A stretch of DNA of 64,000 nt, from assembly GCA_022567155.1 (NCBI GenBank), contig JADFHN010000005.1:22022-86021 (forward strand). The letters are read 5' to 3'. The notes below the pieces were generated by a model. It made no database searches. It saw only the letters and a program-made list of their open reading frames with translations, and had not been told where the DNA came from. The stretch comes from Bacteroidota bacterium. Lineage in GTDB: Bacteria; Bacteroidota; Bacteroidia; Cytophagales; Cyclobacteriaceae. Position 1 is the first letter of the stretch. Each line of letters starts with the position of its first letter. Both the position numbers and the translations under genes were made by a program. Positions 54,999 to 63,287 of this stretch are shown one piece after another.

Positions 54999-56207
54999 AT
55001 GCGAGAAGCCAGGAATAGATCATTATTTATTTCAATAGCTTTGGCAGTTGCCACACTTTTTTTCGTATCCTGCAACAGCAGCGAAGACCCGGTGCCTCAG
55101 CATACGTGGCTGGTTAGCCTGGAGCCGGCGGGATCAGCAACCTCAGGGCAAATTATATTTGGTGCAAACTTAATCGGGTTAAATGAACTTGCCGATCACG
55201 TACAATACGATGCCAAAATATACAGGATGGTGTACCGGACTTCATTCAACGGCCGGAAAGTAGAAGCTTCGGGTATTGTAGGCATCCCTGTAGATTTTCA
55301 GGGGGCGCTTCCTGTTATAAGCATGCAGCATGGCACGATAATCAGAAAGTCGGATGCCCCTAGCCGAAATGTAAACGACTACCTGTTATTCTCGGCAATG
55401 GCTACCACCGGTATGATTACGCTAATACCGGATTTTCTTGGTTTTGGTGAATCGGAAGATATTTTCCATCCGTATTATATCGAAGAATGGGAAGCGCGCC
55501 CGGTAGTGGATATGATTAAAGCGGCCGTTGAATTAATGGCAGACAGTGCATGGACATGGAACAATAAATTGTTTCTGACTGGATATTCTGAAGGAGGATA
55601 TGTAACCATGGCAACGCATAAATTCATTCAGGAACATCCTGAAGAAGGGCTCACCGTAACGGCCTCTGCCCCGGCTGCCGGAGGGTATGATCTCATTCAT
55701 ATGAAAGACTATTTTTTCTCTCTTGATACCTATCACGAGCCTTTTTACCTTGCTTATGTTTTTCAGGCTTACAAAAACACCTTCAGCTGGAATAAACCGC
55801 TCACCGCTTTTTTCCAGGAACCTTACGCAACGTTAATCCCAGGGTTGTTCAATGGAACGCTGGGTGGCAGCGAGATCAACCTGCAGTTGACTGAAGTGGT
55901 AAGCGACTATCTGAACCCGGCAATGCTGGAAACATTTGAAACAAATCCTGAATACTCGGAACTGAGAAAAGCGCTGATGGAAAACAGCCTGACCGACTGG
56001 GTGCCCGAAGCTCCCATGCGGATGTATCATGGCACAGCGGATATTACCGTACCTTATGATAATACCATTGCCACATATCAGCAACTGAAAGAAAACGGCG
56101 CAGGTAATAACCTCGAACTTATCTCTTTGGAAGGTGCTATGCACGCTACCGGCTTAATTCCCATGATGAAAGATATGGTGCCGTGGATTATGGCGATGAA
56201 AGACTGA
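54999..56207 (+). CDS. Lipoprotein alpha/beta hydrolase
   Basis: The 402-residue product has a lipoprotein signal peptide with lipobox FVSC (Cys25). An alpha/beta-hydrolase domain follows with the nucleophile motif GYSEGGY near residue 192, PDFLGFGES nearby, and candidate Asp and His in the C-terminal part (YHGTADITVPYDNT and AMHATG). It resembles secreted lipase/prolyl-oligopeptidase-like hydrolases. Substrate unknown. Confidence 0.8.
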   Translation: MREARNRSLFISIALAVATLFFVSCNSSEDPVPQHTWLVSLEPAGSATSGQIIFGANLIGLNELADHVQYDAKIYRMVYRTSFNGRKVEASGIVGIPVDFQGALPVISMQHGTIIRKSDAPSRNVNDYLLFSAMATTGMITLIPDFLGFGESEDIFHPYYIEEWEARPVVDMIKAAVELMADSAWTWNNKLFLTGYSEGGYVTMATHKFIQEHPEEGLTVTASAPAAGGYDLIHMKDYFFSLDTYHEPFYLAYVFQAYKNTFSWNKPLTAFFQEPYATLIPGLFNGTLGGSEINLQLTEVVSDYLNPAMLETFETNPEYSELRKALMENSLTDWVPEAPMRMYHGTADITVPYDNTIATYQQLKENGAGNNLELISLEGAMHATGLIPMMKDMVPWIMAMKD

Positions 56208-56246
56208 CCTAATAATTAACCCTGATCTTAAAGTTTAATACCCTTG

Positions 56247-56278
56247 TTTGAATTTGAGTTAAAAAGACTTTATATTTG
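56247..56278 (+). promoter_or_regulatory. Bacteroidota-type promoter of rplU-rpmA
   Basis: TTTG at 56247-56250 is followed after 20 nt by TATATTTG (56271-56278), an excellent match to TTTG-N19/21-TAnnTTTG. Transcription would begin near 56285, giving a G-rich leader of about 60 nt before rplU. Confidence 0.75.
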
Positions 56279-56345
56279 CAGTCCGAAAATCCAACGTGGG
56301 TGGGTCCAGGTGATTTTTAAGGGTACAAATTAAATTTTTAAAGCA

Positions 56346-56657
56346 ATGTACGCCATAGTTGATATAGCAGGTAAACAGTATAAAGTGGTCAAAGACCAGG
56401 AAATATTTGCTCCTTTAATGAAGGAAGAAGAAGGCGCTGATGTAGAATTCAGTCATGTTTTGCTGGTTGATAACGACGGTAAAGTTCAGGTTGGCTCTCC
56501 CATTGTTAAAGGAATGAAAGTTTCTGCAAAGGTGCTTGAGCATGTAAAGGGTAATAAAATTGTTGTTTTTAAGAAGAAAAGAAGAAAAGGCTATAAGGTC
56601 AAAAACGGCCATCGCCAGCAATTCACGAAACTTTTGATCAATAGTATTTCGAAGTAG
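56346..56657 (+). CDS. rplU: 50S ribosomal protein L21
   Basis: The 103-residue protein matches L21 end to end: MYAIVDIAGKQYKVVKDQEIFAP, VGSPIVKGMKVSAKVLEHVKGNKIVVFKKKRRKGYK and KNGHRQQFTKLLI. It is followed by rpmA after 21 bp, the classical order. Confidence 0.97.
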   Translation: MYAIVDIAGKQYKVVKDQEIFAPLMKEEEGADVEFSHVLLVDNDGKVQVGSPIVKGMKVSAKVLEHVKGNKIVVFKKKRRKGYKVKNGHRQQFTKLLINSISK

Positions 56658-56678
56658 AAATATGTAAAAAATAAAACC

Positions 56679-56936
56679 ATGGCACATAAAAAAGGAGCGG
56701 GGAGTTCAAAAAACGGAAGAGAATCGCATAGTAAACGTCTTGGTGTAAAAATTTACGGTGGCCAGCAGGTTATTGCCGGCAATATTATTGTACGGCAAAG
56801 AGGTACGAAACACCACCCCGGTGTAAATGTAGGCCTCGGTAAAGATCACACGTTGTTTGCTTTGACTGACGGTGTGGTCCGGTTTAAAAAAGGCCGTAAT
56901 AACCGTTCATTTGTTTTGGTTATAGCAGAAAGCTGA
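56679..56936 (+). CDS. rpmA: 50S ribosomal protein L27
   Basis: The 85-residue protein starts [29 protein letters not shown] and has the conserved [27 protein letters not shown]27 reaches the peptidyl-transferase centre with its N-terminus. It is the last gene of the L21-L27 pair. Confidence 0.97.
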   Translation: MAHKKGAGSSKNGRESHSKRLGVKIYGGQQVIAGNIIVRQRGTKHHPGVNVGLGKDHTLFALTDGVVRFKKGRNNRSFVLVIAES

Positions 56937-57130
56937 TCTGGCCTGGCAACTCCTCGATATCTGCAGTATTGGTACAACTAATTTCAAGGTAATTTAACCA
57001 TCGGTTTTTTCTCGCCTTGAATGCTTCCGGTAAAACAACTGGCGCAAGCATCCGATTGTGCCTGAATATGCTTCCTGACTTCGTTTCATATGTTTCAGCA
57101 TTCCCTTTGACATTGCCTTTTATTTGTCCA

Positions 57131-57170
57131 TATATATCCATAAATATTCGTATATATCTATAAATATTCG
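57131..57170. repeat. Two tandem copies of a 20-bp AT-rich unit
   Basis: The unit at 57131-57150 is repeated at 57151-57170 with one mismatch (the copies share TATATATC and ATAAATATTCG). The upstream flank has a similar partial copy. Confidence 0.8.
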
Positions 57171-57347
57171 TATAATCCCCTTTTTCATATTTATTTTACC
57201 AGATCATACCAGGAGTATCCGCTAAGATAAGAGCCACATTTTACCCGTTCTACTAATGAACAATTGTTGTATGTTATTGGTTATCAAGTAATAATAATTT
57301 TCGTAATAATAAGTCATCTCCAACCCCGCGCCTACTCTCTCTTCTGT

Positions 57348-57435
57348 CATTTCGAATCGCTTTTAAGTGATAATATCACCCCTATTGATCCACCCATTTC
57401 AGTGAATAATCACTTTTAAGCGATGAGAAATCTTT
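57348..57435. repeat. Long imperfect inverted repeat (MITE-like)
   Basis: The left arm (CATTTCGAATCGCTTTTAAG onward, about 57348-57378) matches the reverse complement of the right arm (about 57405-57435, with AATCACTTTTAAGCGATGAG). Most positions of about 30 agree, with the central ATCGCTT and AAGTGAT shared. The intervening 25 nt is not paired. It resembles degraded, genome-wide intergenic palindromes seen in some Bacteroidota; copy number is unknown. Confidence 0.55.
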
Positions 57436-57601
57436 ACCGAAGTGAAGGTCAACTGCTTTTCCTTTTCTGCAGGCAAAGATCCCTCATCCGAAAGGTTTTT
57501 AGGAGTTAGCCATCGGGAATTGGCCGCCGAAATATCATGAAGACGGGCTTGTCCGACGTAGCCCGCATTAAATTGACAAATTACAGAGGTAATAAATCTA
57601 T

Positions 57602-57630
57602 CCGCCTTCGTTCTTTTCGAACTACGGCGG
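57602..57630. repeat. Intergenic hairpin
   Basis: The arms CCGCCTTCGTTC (57602-57613) and GAACTACGGCGG (57619-57630) form a 12-bp stem with two mismatches and a 5-nt loop. It is not followed by a T run, so it is not a simple terminator. It sits in the GC-richer repeat-like part of the region. Confidence 0.5.
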
Positions 57631-58226
57631 GCGAAGTCGGGATGACAGCAGGGGTGGTGATGGGTGGTTGTGGTTGATTATTTACATATGAACTGTTACA
57701 AACACACCCATTTGTCATCTTGTGTTTACTATAATATACGATTGTCGGAACAGCTCATTTTCTATAAGTTGAATGTATTTATATTGGCCTCAGATCAGAG
57801 CGGAGCGATGAAGTTTTCATCTATCTTACTCCTTTCTCAGTGCATAGCACCCGCCCGGTCGCGTTATCGACAAGCCTATGACGTCCGATGGAAAAACCAT
57901 TCGGGCAGGCCCATCTGCCATGCGATAGCCCTAAGCAACGACGGGCACGTAGTCACACCGCTCACCCTGAAAAGGGTACCAACAACAGGATTAAAGGTCT
58001 GAAAATAAATTCCGACTGGGAAATAAAATAAAATTATGTACTTCTTTTCAGCTTTCTTACGCGACCGCAAAATAAATAGCAGAATCAGTAATTAGAACAG
58101 TATTTATTCAAAGTTGGGGTAATCAGCCAGTAGCAATCGGATAACAATAAATTGAAATGATAAATCATTCGTTCCGGGAAAAAATAGGGTTAAGCAAATA
58201 AAATACCGGAATAGTTCAATCGGTAG

Positions 58227-58234
58227 TAATTTTG
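58227..58234 (+). promoter_or_regulatory. Candidate -7 element for susC
   Basis: TAATTTTG fits TAnnTTTG about 119 nt upstream of the susC ATG. A -33 TTTG is not clear. It would give a leader of about 110 nt that contains the palindrome at 58289-58304. Confidence 0.3.
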
Positions 58235-58288
58235 TATTGAAAATGCTTGGAATTTTATATAAATCCACTTAGGTTTGATATGCGATTA

Positions 58289-58304
58289 CCAAACAATTGT
58301 TTGG
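58289..58304. promoter_or_regulatory. Perfect 16-bp palindrome upstream of susC
   Basis: CCAAACAATTGTTTGG is a perfect palindrome 49 bp before the susC ATG and downstream of the candidate -7 element. It could be an operator for a dimeric regulator or a hairpin in the mRNA leader. Confidence 0.5.
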
Positions 58305-58352
58305 ATACGTATTTATTATTTAAACCTATTATCAACCTAAAAACGTAATTTT

Positions 58353-61300
58353 ATGAGAAAGATTCTTTACTTAGCAGTAGTTCTGTCGTTGCTCGTGAGC
58401 AACTCATGGGCGCAGGACAGATCGATCTCTGGTAAGGTGACTTCGAGGGAAGACGGGGCATCCTTGCCAGGAGTAAATGTAATTATAAAAGGGACCAACA
58501 TAGGTACGGTAACGGACGTCGACGGGATGTTTAAACTGGACGTACCTGCTGAAGGTGGAATTCTTGTGTTTACATTCATTGGATTAAAAACACAGGAAGT
58601 GACAATTGGGAATCAGACGGTCATTAATCTGGCCATTGAAGCTGATATTACCCAATTAAGTGAAGTTGTGGTCACAGCGCTTAACATCCCCCGGGAGAAA
58701 AGGACGCTGGGATACGCGGTACAGGAAATTAAGCAGGAAGACCTGCGCATAGCACGGGAAACTGATATAAATACTGCACTTGCCGGAAAAATAGCCGGGG
58801 TTCAGGTTATCGGTGGATCCGGTGCGAAGTTCGGTACCTCGTCTATTCGTATCAGGGGTGTAAGAGGTTTGAACGCTGTGCCTCCGTTGTATGTGCTCGA
58901 CGGTATTATAATTCCGGATGCGAGTAGCATTAACATGGACAACGTGGCCTCTATCAACGTACTGAAAGGTGCGGGTGCAGCTGCGCTTTATGGCAACAGA
59001 GCCCGTGATGGTGTGATCATTATTACATCCAAAAAGGGAATTCAAGGTCAGTTGACCATTGACTTTAACAACACAACTACCTTTGAAAGAGTAGCAACAC
59101 TGCCTCCATACCAGAATGAATATGGTGGGGGTTATTCGCAGGACTTCCGGGTATTCACATATGATCCGGCAGTTCACCCTCCCGGATTGGCATCACTTGA
59201 CGGAGCTTTATACCCTAATCCGATGGCAGCTGATGAAAGCTGGGGAGCACCACTGAATGGCCAGCAGGTGGCGCAGTGGGATGCATGGATACCTGGACTA
59301 CCGGGTTATGGAAAGACACGTCCATGGGAAGCCCATCCTGACAATGTAAGGGATTATTTTGAAACCGGTGTTTTTGTCAACAACAATATTTCTATTGGAA
59401 AAGGAGGCGAGGATTACAATGTGATGGCTACCTTTACCAATAGTTCCAGAACAGGTGTAATTCCCGGATCTGATCAAAACAGGAACTTCCTGAATATTCT
59501 TACCAGTATTGACCTGTCTGATAAGCTCACACTGACTGCATTGGCTAACTATAACAGCACGGAAACGAATGGAAACCTGACTGAAGGCTACCAGGGTAGT
59601 ATTAGCCAGAACTTCAACCAGTGGTGGCAGCGTCAGCTGGATATGGATCTGCTCAAGGAAAGCTGGCAGCTTGCTGATGGCACGTACACATCATGGAACA
59701 TGAAGGGCCCGACAAACCCGGTTCCCCAATATTGGGACAATCCTTACACGTATGCTTTTGCAAACAAGCAACTGCGCAGATCAGAAGATCTTGCTGCCAA
59801 GGCCGGAATATCCTGGGAAATCATTGAGGATCTTACTCTTTCAGGTAATTATACCCGGAGTACAAGGAATCGTTGGTTCGAAGGTAAAACGGCTTCCGGT
59901 ACACTTGATACGGATAACTTTACCACATGGAGTCAATCTAAAAAAGAGGATAACATCGAATTTATCCTTTCTTATAAGACCCATTTCAGCGCGGACTGGT
60001 CTTTGTCAGCACTTGTTGGTATGAACAACAGGCAGAATGAAAGTTACTTCTGGTATGAAAGTACAGTAGGTGGCCTTTCAGTCCCTAATCTGTTTAACCT
60101 GAAAGCTTCTCTTGACCGTCCAGATACTCGTAATGAGAAGAAGTTTAAAGAAGTGAACAGTGTGTTTGCACAGGCTTCTATAGGTTGGAGAGAAACCGTT
60201 TATTTAGATGCTACGGTGAGAACCGACTGGTCATCATCACTGCCAAGTGATAATAACTCATATACGTATCCATCTGTTGCAGCTACATGGATTTTCTCTG
60301 AACATTTAAGTAACCAGGATGTAATGTCGTTTGGAAAGCTTCGTTTAAGCTATGCACAGGTCGGATCTGATATAGAACCATATCAGTTGGATCCTACCTT
60401 TATTGTAGGCACTCCTTATGGAAACACTCCTACCATGTCATTGCCTAACACGTTACCGAATGCTAACCTGAGGCCTGCATTAAGTGAATCGATTGAAGCC
60501 GGAGTTGAGCTTAAATTCCTTCAGAACAGGATCTTTTTGGACTTTGCCATTTATAAGTCTGAAAACAAGGATGAGATCATTCAAGTATCCACACCGAGTA
60601 CAAGCGGTGTTTCAGCTGCCTGGATCAATGCGGGTTTAACTATTACAAAAGGTTACGAAATTACGATTGGAGGTAATCCTGTAAGAAATACAAATTTTAA
60701 CTGGGATATAAGTTTTAATGCTGCAAGTTACAGCAATCAAGTTGAGGAACTGGTTCCGGGACTTACCACCATACGTTTGTCAAACGGATGGTTAGGAACT
60801 GGGACAACCGGTGGCTGGGGTGATATTTCAGCCAATGCCAAAGTTGGAGAAGAGTGGGGTACTATCATTGGCCAGGCTTTCGAGCGTGATGACAATGGTA
60901 ACATTATAGTTGATGCTACTGGTCATGCTAAAACAGTTAATGACCAGATTCTTGGAAGTATTCTTCCAGACTTTGTTGGAGGTATTTTTAACAGATTTAG
61001 CTATAAAAACTTTGACCTTGCATTTACGATTGACTGGCAATCCGGTGGACTGTTCCACTCTATTACCAAGATGTTCAACGCAGCTGCTGGTCTAAGTGTG
61101 GAAACTGCCGGCCTGAATGATAAGGGTTTTCCTCAAAGGGATGACCCTGCTGATGGTGGTGGAATAAAATTTGATGGTGTTAAGGAAGATGGTACTCCAA
61201 ACGATATTTATCTTGATGCCAATGATTACTGGTGGTCTCAGTTTGCTCTGCACGAAAGATGGCTGTATGAAGCCAGCTACGTGAAGGTAAGAGAAATCAG

Positions 61301-61526
61301 ACTTGGATATTCATTCCCTTCTTCCATGCTGGGTAATACGGTAAAAAGCCTGAATCTCGCAATTGTTTCTAACAACCCATGGTTGATCTCTACTTCTGCT
61401 GAAGGACTTGATCCTTCACAGTTGAGTGGTGACGTTGTTGATGCCAGAACGAATGGCGCCTGGGTTGAAACAGGACAGCTGCCGGGTACACGTAGCATTG
61501 GATTTGATATTAGAATTGGATTTTAA
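58353..61526 (+). CDS. SusC-family TonB-dependent outer-membrane transporter
   Basis: The 1057-residue protein has a signal peptide (ILYLAVVLSLLVSNSWAQ). It then has a carboxypeptidase-regulatory-like domain (about 22-110, ISGKVTSREDGASLPGVNVIIKGTN) and a plug domain (about 120-230, with LYVLDGIIIPDASSINMDNV and the closing GDGVIIITSKKG-like segment). A 22-strand barrel ends with GFDIRIGF and its terminal Phe. It forms the outer-membrane pore that works with the SusD lipoprotein downstream. The substrate is not evident; no glycosidase or peptidase gene is adjacent in the window. Confidence 0.95.
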   Translation: MRKILYLAVVLSLLVSNSWAQDRSISGKVTSREDGASLPGVNVIIKGTNIGTVTDVDGMFKLDVPAEGGILVFTFIGLKTQEVTIGNQTVINLAIEADITQLSEVVVTALNIPREKRTLGYAVQEIKQEDLRIARETDINTALAGKIAGVQVIGGSGAKFGTSSIRIRGVRGLNAVPPLYVLDGIIIPDASSINMDNVASINVLKGAGAAALYGNRARDGVIIITSKKGIQGQLTIDFNNTTTFERVATLPPYQNEYGGGYSQDFRVFTYDPAVHPPGLASLDGALYPNPMAADESWGAPLNGQQVAQWDAWIPGLPGYGKTRPWEAHPDNVRDYFETGVFVNNNISIGKGGEDYNVMATFTNSSRTGVIPGSDQNRNFLNILTSIDLSDKLTLTALANYNSTETNGNLTEGYQGSISQNFNQWWQRQLDMDLLKESWQLADGTYTSWNMKGPTNPVPQYWDNPYTYAFANKQLRRSEDLAAKAGISWEIIEDLTLSGNYTRSTRNRWFEGKTASGTLDTDNFTTWSQSKKEDNIEFILSYKTHFSADWSLSALVGMNNRQNESYFWYESTVGGLSVPNLFNLKASLDRPDTRNEKKFKEVNSVFAQASIGWRETVYLDATVRTDWSSSLPSDNNSYTYPSVAATWIFSEHLSNQDVMSFGKLRLSYAQVGSDIEPYQLDPTFIVGTPYGNTPTMSLPNTLPNANLRPALSESIEAGVELKFLQNRIFLDFAIYKSENKDEIIQVSTPSTSGVSAAWINAGLTITKGYEITIGGNPVRNTNFNWDISFNAASYSNQVEELVPGLTTIRLSNGWLGTGTTGGWGDISANAKVGEEWGTIIGQAFERDDNGNIIVDATGHAKTVNDQILGSILPDFVGGIFNRFSYKNFDLAFTIDWQSGGLFHSITKMFNAAAGLSVETAGLNDKGFPQRDDPADGGGIKFDGVKEDGTPNDIYLDANDYWWSQFALHERWLYEASYVKVREIRLGYSFPSSMLGNTVKSLNLAIVSNNPWLISTSAEGLDPSQLSGDVVDARTNGAWVETGQLPGTRSIGFDIRIGF

Positions 61527-61529
61527 AAT

Positions 61530-63125
61530 ATGATGAAAATGAAAATAATCAAAGATTTATATAAAAAGATACTCATAGCACTGCTTACGGTAGCAATAGT
61601 ATCTTGTGATCCTAGTGATTTCGAGGATATTAATATTGATCCCAATAACACGACCAATCCTCAAACTTCGGCATTGCTTACGCGCGCATTGAGGAGTATA
61701 AGTTCTACAACAGCGCCGACCGGCAGGACGACGCGAGCAGGTCAGCACTATGTACAATATGTGGGAAATACACAATATACGGGTGATGATAATTATGACG
61801 CGATCAAGTTTTCTTTCAATGGTATTTATAACGGTCCGTTAGCTGACCTGAATTTCATCATTGATTACAACACTGATCCGGAAACAGCAGATATTGCTGC
61901 AAAATCAGGGTCAAACGCAAACCAGATTGGAGTTGCCAAGATCCTGATGTCATATTATTACCTTTATATGACCAACAGGTGGGGAGACATTCCTTATTCT
62001 GAGGCATTGCAGTCAGCTGCAGATCCGCAGATACTTTCTCCTAAGTATGATACACAGCAGGAAATATATAATGGGATCTTTGCGACGCTGAAAGAAGCAC
62101 GTAATGAGATTCTGGCAGATCAAAATGACAACCCGGTTACCGGAGACATTTTGTTCCAGGGGGATATGGATCGTTGGGTACAGTTTGCCAACACCATTCG
62201 CCTCATTGCTGCTTTGAGATTGTCAGATGCTGATGCTGGTCTGGGCCGGACTGAGTTTAATGCTGCTATGGCTGATGGAGTGATTACATCAGATATTGTT
62301 TATTTGTTTTTGGCTGATGCTTCCAATGAGAATCCCTGGTTCTCTTCATTCCGTACCAGGGATGACTGGTCGCTGTCACATCCCATCGTGGATTATATGA
62401 ATATCAATACCGAATCAAATCCCTGGTCAGGGGTAGCAGGTATGATGGATGTAGTCAGGGATCCAAGATTGCCTAAGTACGGGAATCCTACGGATAATTC
62501 GATCTCTGATCCTAACTGGCCATTGTATGCTGGTCAGCCATATGGATTATTAGAAGGTGACGCTGGAGGTCTTGCTATTCAGGATGTGTCAATGCTTAGT
62601 TTTCACATGAGAACACAGGATCTTGCTTATCCTATTTATTCAATGGCTCAGGTACTCTTTAGTCGCGCCGAAGCTGCCCAACTTGGTTGGACTTCAGAAA
62701 ACGCTATGCAGTTGTATTACGATGCTATTGCATCCTCGATTGAATTTTATGGGGTTACTGATGGTCCGGCTGGTGACGGAGTTGGGGGTTATGATGATTA
62801 TATAACCAACTCAGAAGTCGTCTGGACAACCGGTAGAGAAATGGAGCAGATTGCTACCCAGAAGTGGGTCGCTTTGTATCTAGTGGGATACGAAGGATGG
62901 AATAACTGGAGAAGGACCGGATGGCCAATTCTGCAGCCCTCTCCTAATGGAATTCAATCATCCACCATTCCAATCCGGCAGGCGTATCCTGATACGGAGC
63001 GTGACCTCAACGCAGTTAACTGGCAGACAGCCCTCGACCGTCAATTTGGTGGTACAGACGATCTGAACGGTCAGTTGTGGCTGTTCCCGAATTCATCCAA
63101 GTGGGAAGACGGAAATCGTAATTAG
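61530..63125 (+). CDS. SusD-family nutrient-binding lipoprotein (SusD-like_2 type)
   Basis: The 531-residue protein has a lipoprotein signal with lipobox IVSC (Cys26). The mature start DPSDFEDINIDPNNTTNPQTS is typical of the SusD-like_2 branch. Helical TPR-like segments follow, such as AKILMSYYYLYMTNRWGDIPYSEALQ and TQKWVALYLVGYEGWNNWRRTGWP near the C-terminus. It captures substrate for the SusC barrel. It begins 3 bp after susC and is followed by a strong terminator. Confidence 0.93.
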   Translation: MMKMKIIKDLYKKILIALLTVAIVSCDPSDFEDINIDPNNTTNPQTSALLTRALRSISSTTAPTGRTTRAGQHYVQYVGNTQYTGDDNYDAIKFSFNGIYNGPLADLNFIIDYNTDPETADIAAKSGSNANQIGVAKILMSYYYLYMTNRWGDIPYSEALQSAADPQILSPKYDTQQEIYNGIFATLKEARNEILADQNDNPVTGDILFQGDMDRWVQFANTIRLIAALRLSDADAGLGRTEFNAAMADGVITSDIVYLFLADASNENPWFSSFRTRDDWSLSHPIVDYMNINTESNPWSGVAGMMDVVRDPRLPKYGNPTDNSISDPNWPLYAGQPYGLLEGDAGGLAIQDVSMLSFHMRTQDLAYPIYSMAQVLFSRAEAAQLGWTSENAMQLYYDAIASSIEFYGVTDGPAGDGVGGYDDYITNSEVVWTTGREMEQIATQKWVALYLVGYEGWNNWRRTGWPILQPSPNGIQSSTIPIRQAYPDTERDLNAVNWQTALDRQFGGTDDLNGQLWLFPNSSKWEDGNRN

Positions 63126-63149
63126 AACCTTTTAAATAAGGGTTAATTG

Positions 63150-63183
63150 AAAAGAGCCTTCCCGTATTCGGGAAGGCTCTTTT
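63150..63183 (+). terminator. Strong rho-independent terminator after susD
   Basis: A perfect 15-bp stem (AAAAGAGCCTTCCCG at 63150-63164 and its complement at 63169-63183) with a TATT loop ends in a T-run on the plus strand and has an A-run on the other side. It may stop transcription in both directions. It lies 25 bp past the susD stop codon. Confidence 0.9.
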
Positions 63184-63287
63184 ATGACAGAGAATAGAGA
63201 AGGAATAGCCTTCTTAATATGAATTCAAGTAGTGGGTGCTTTGTAAAAGACACTCACGAAGATGCCAGCAACTGCATGACGGATGCG

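Larger units (their letters stand above)
56937..58352. other. 1.4-kb gene-free region with repeats and palindromes
   Basis: No convincing coding frame was found between rpmA and susC. It holds a tandem 20-bp repeat (57131-57170), a 31-nt imperfect inverted repeat (57348-57435), a hairpin (57602-57630), a GC-richer segment around 57840-57985 with a meaningless 112-codon open frame, and a perfect 16-bp palindrome near susC. The GC-rich part differs in composition from its surroundings. Confidence 0.6.

Noticed and set aside
54395..55075. 226-codon minus-strand frame opposite the hypothetical gene downstream of murQ
   Set aside because: It is antisense to a frame that overlaps murQ in the operon direction and has better protein character; no family features are present.
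57664..58002. 112-codon plus-strand open frame in the gene-free region before susC
   Set aside because: The translation resembles no family, has no ribosome-binding site, and crosses a composition change. It was kept only as an unexplained segment.
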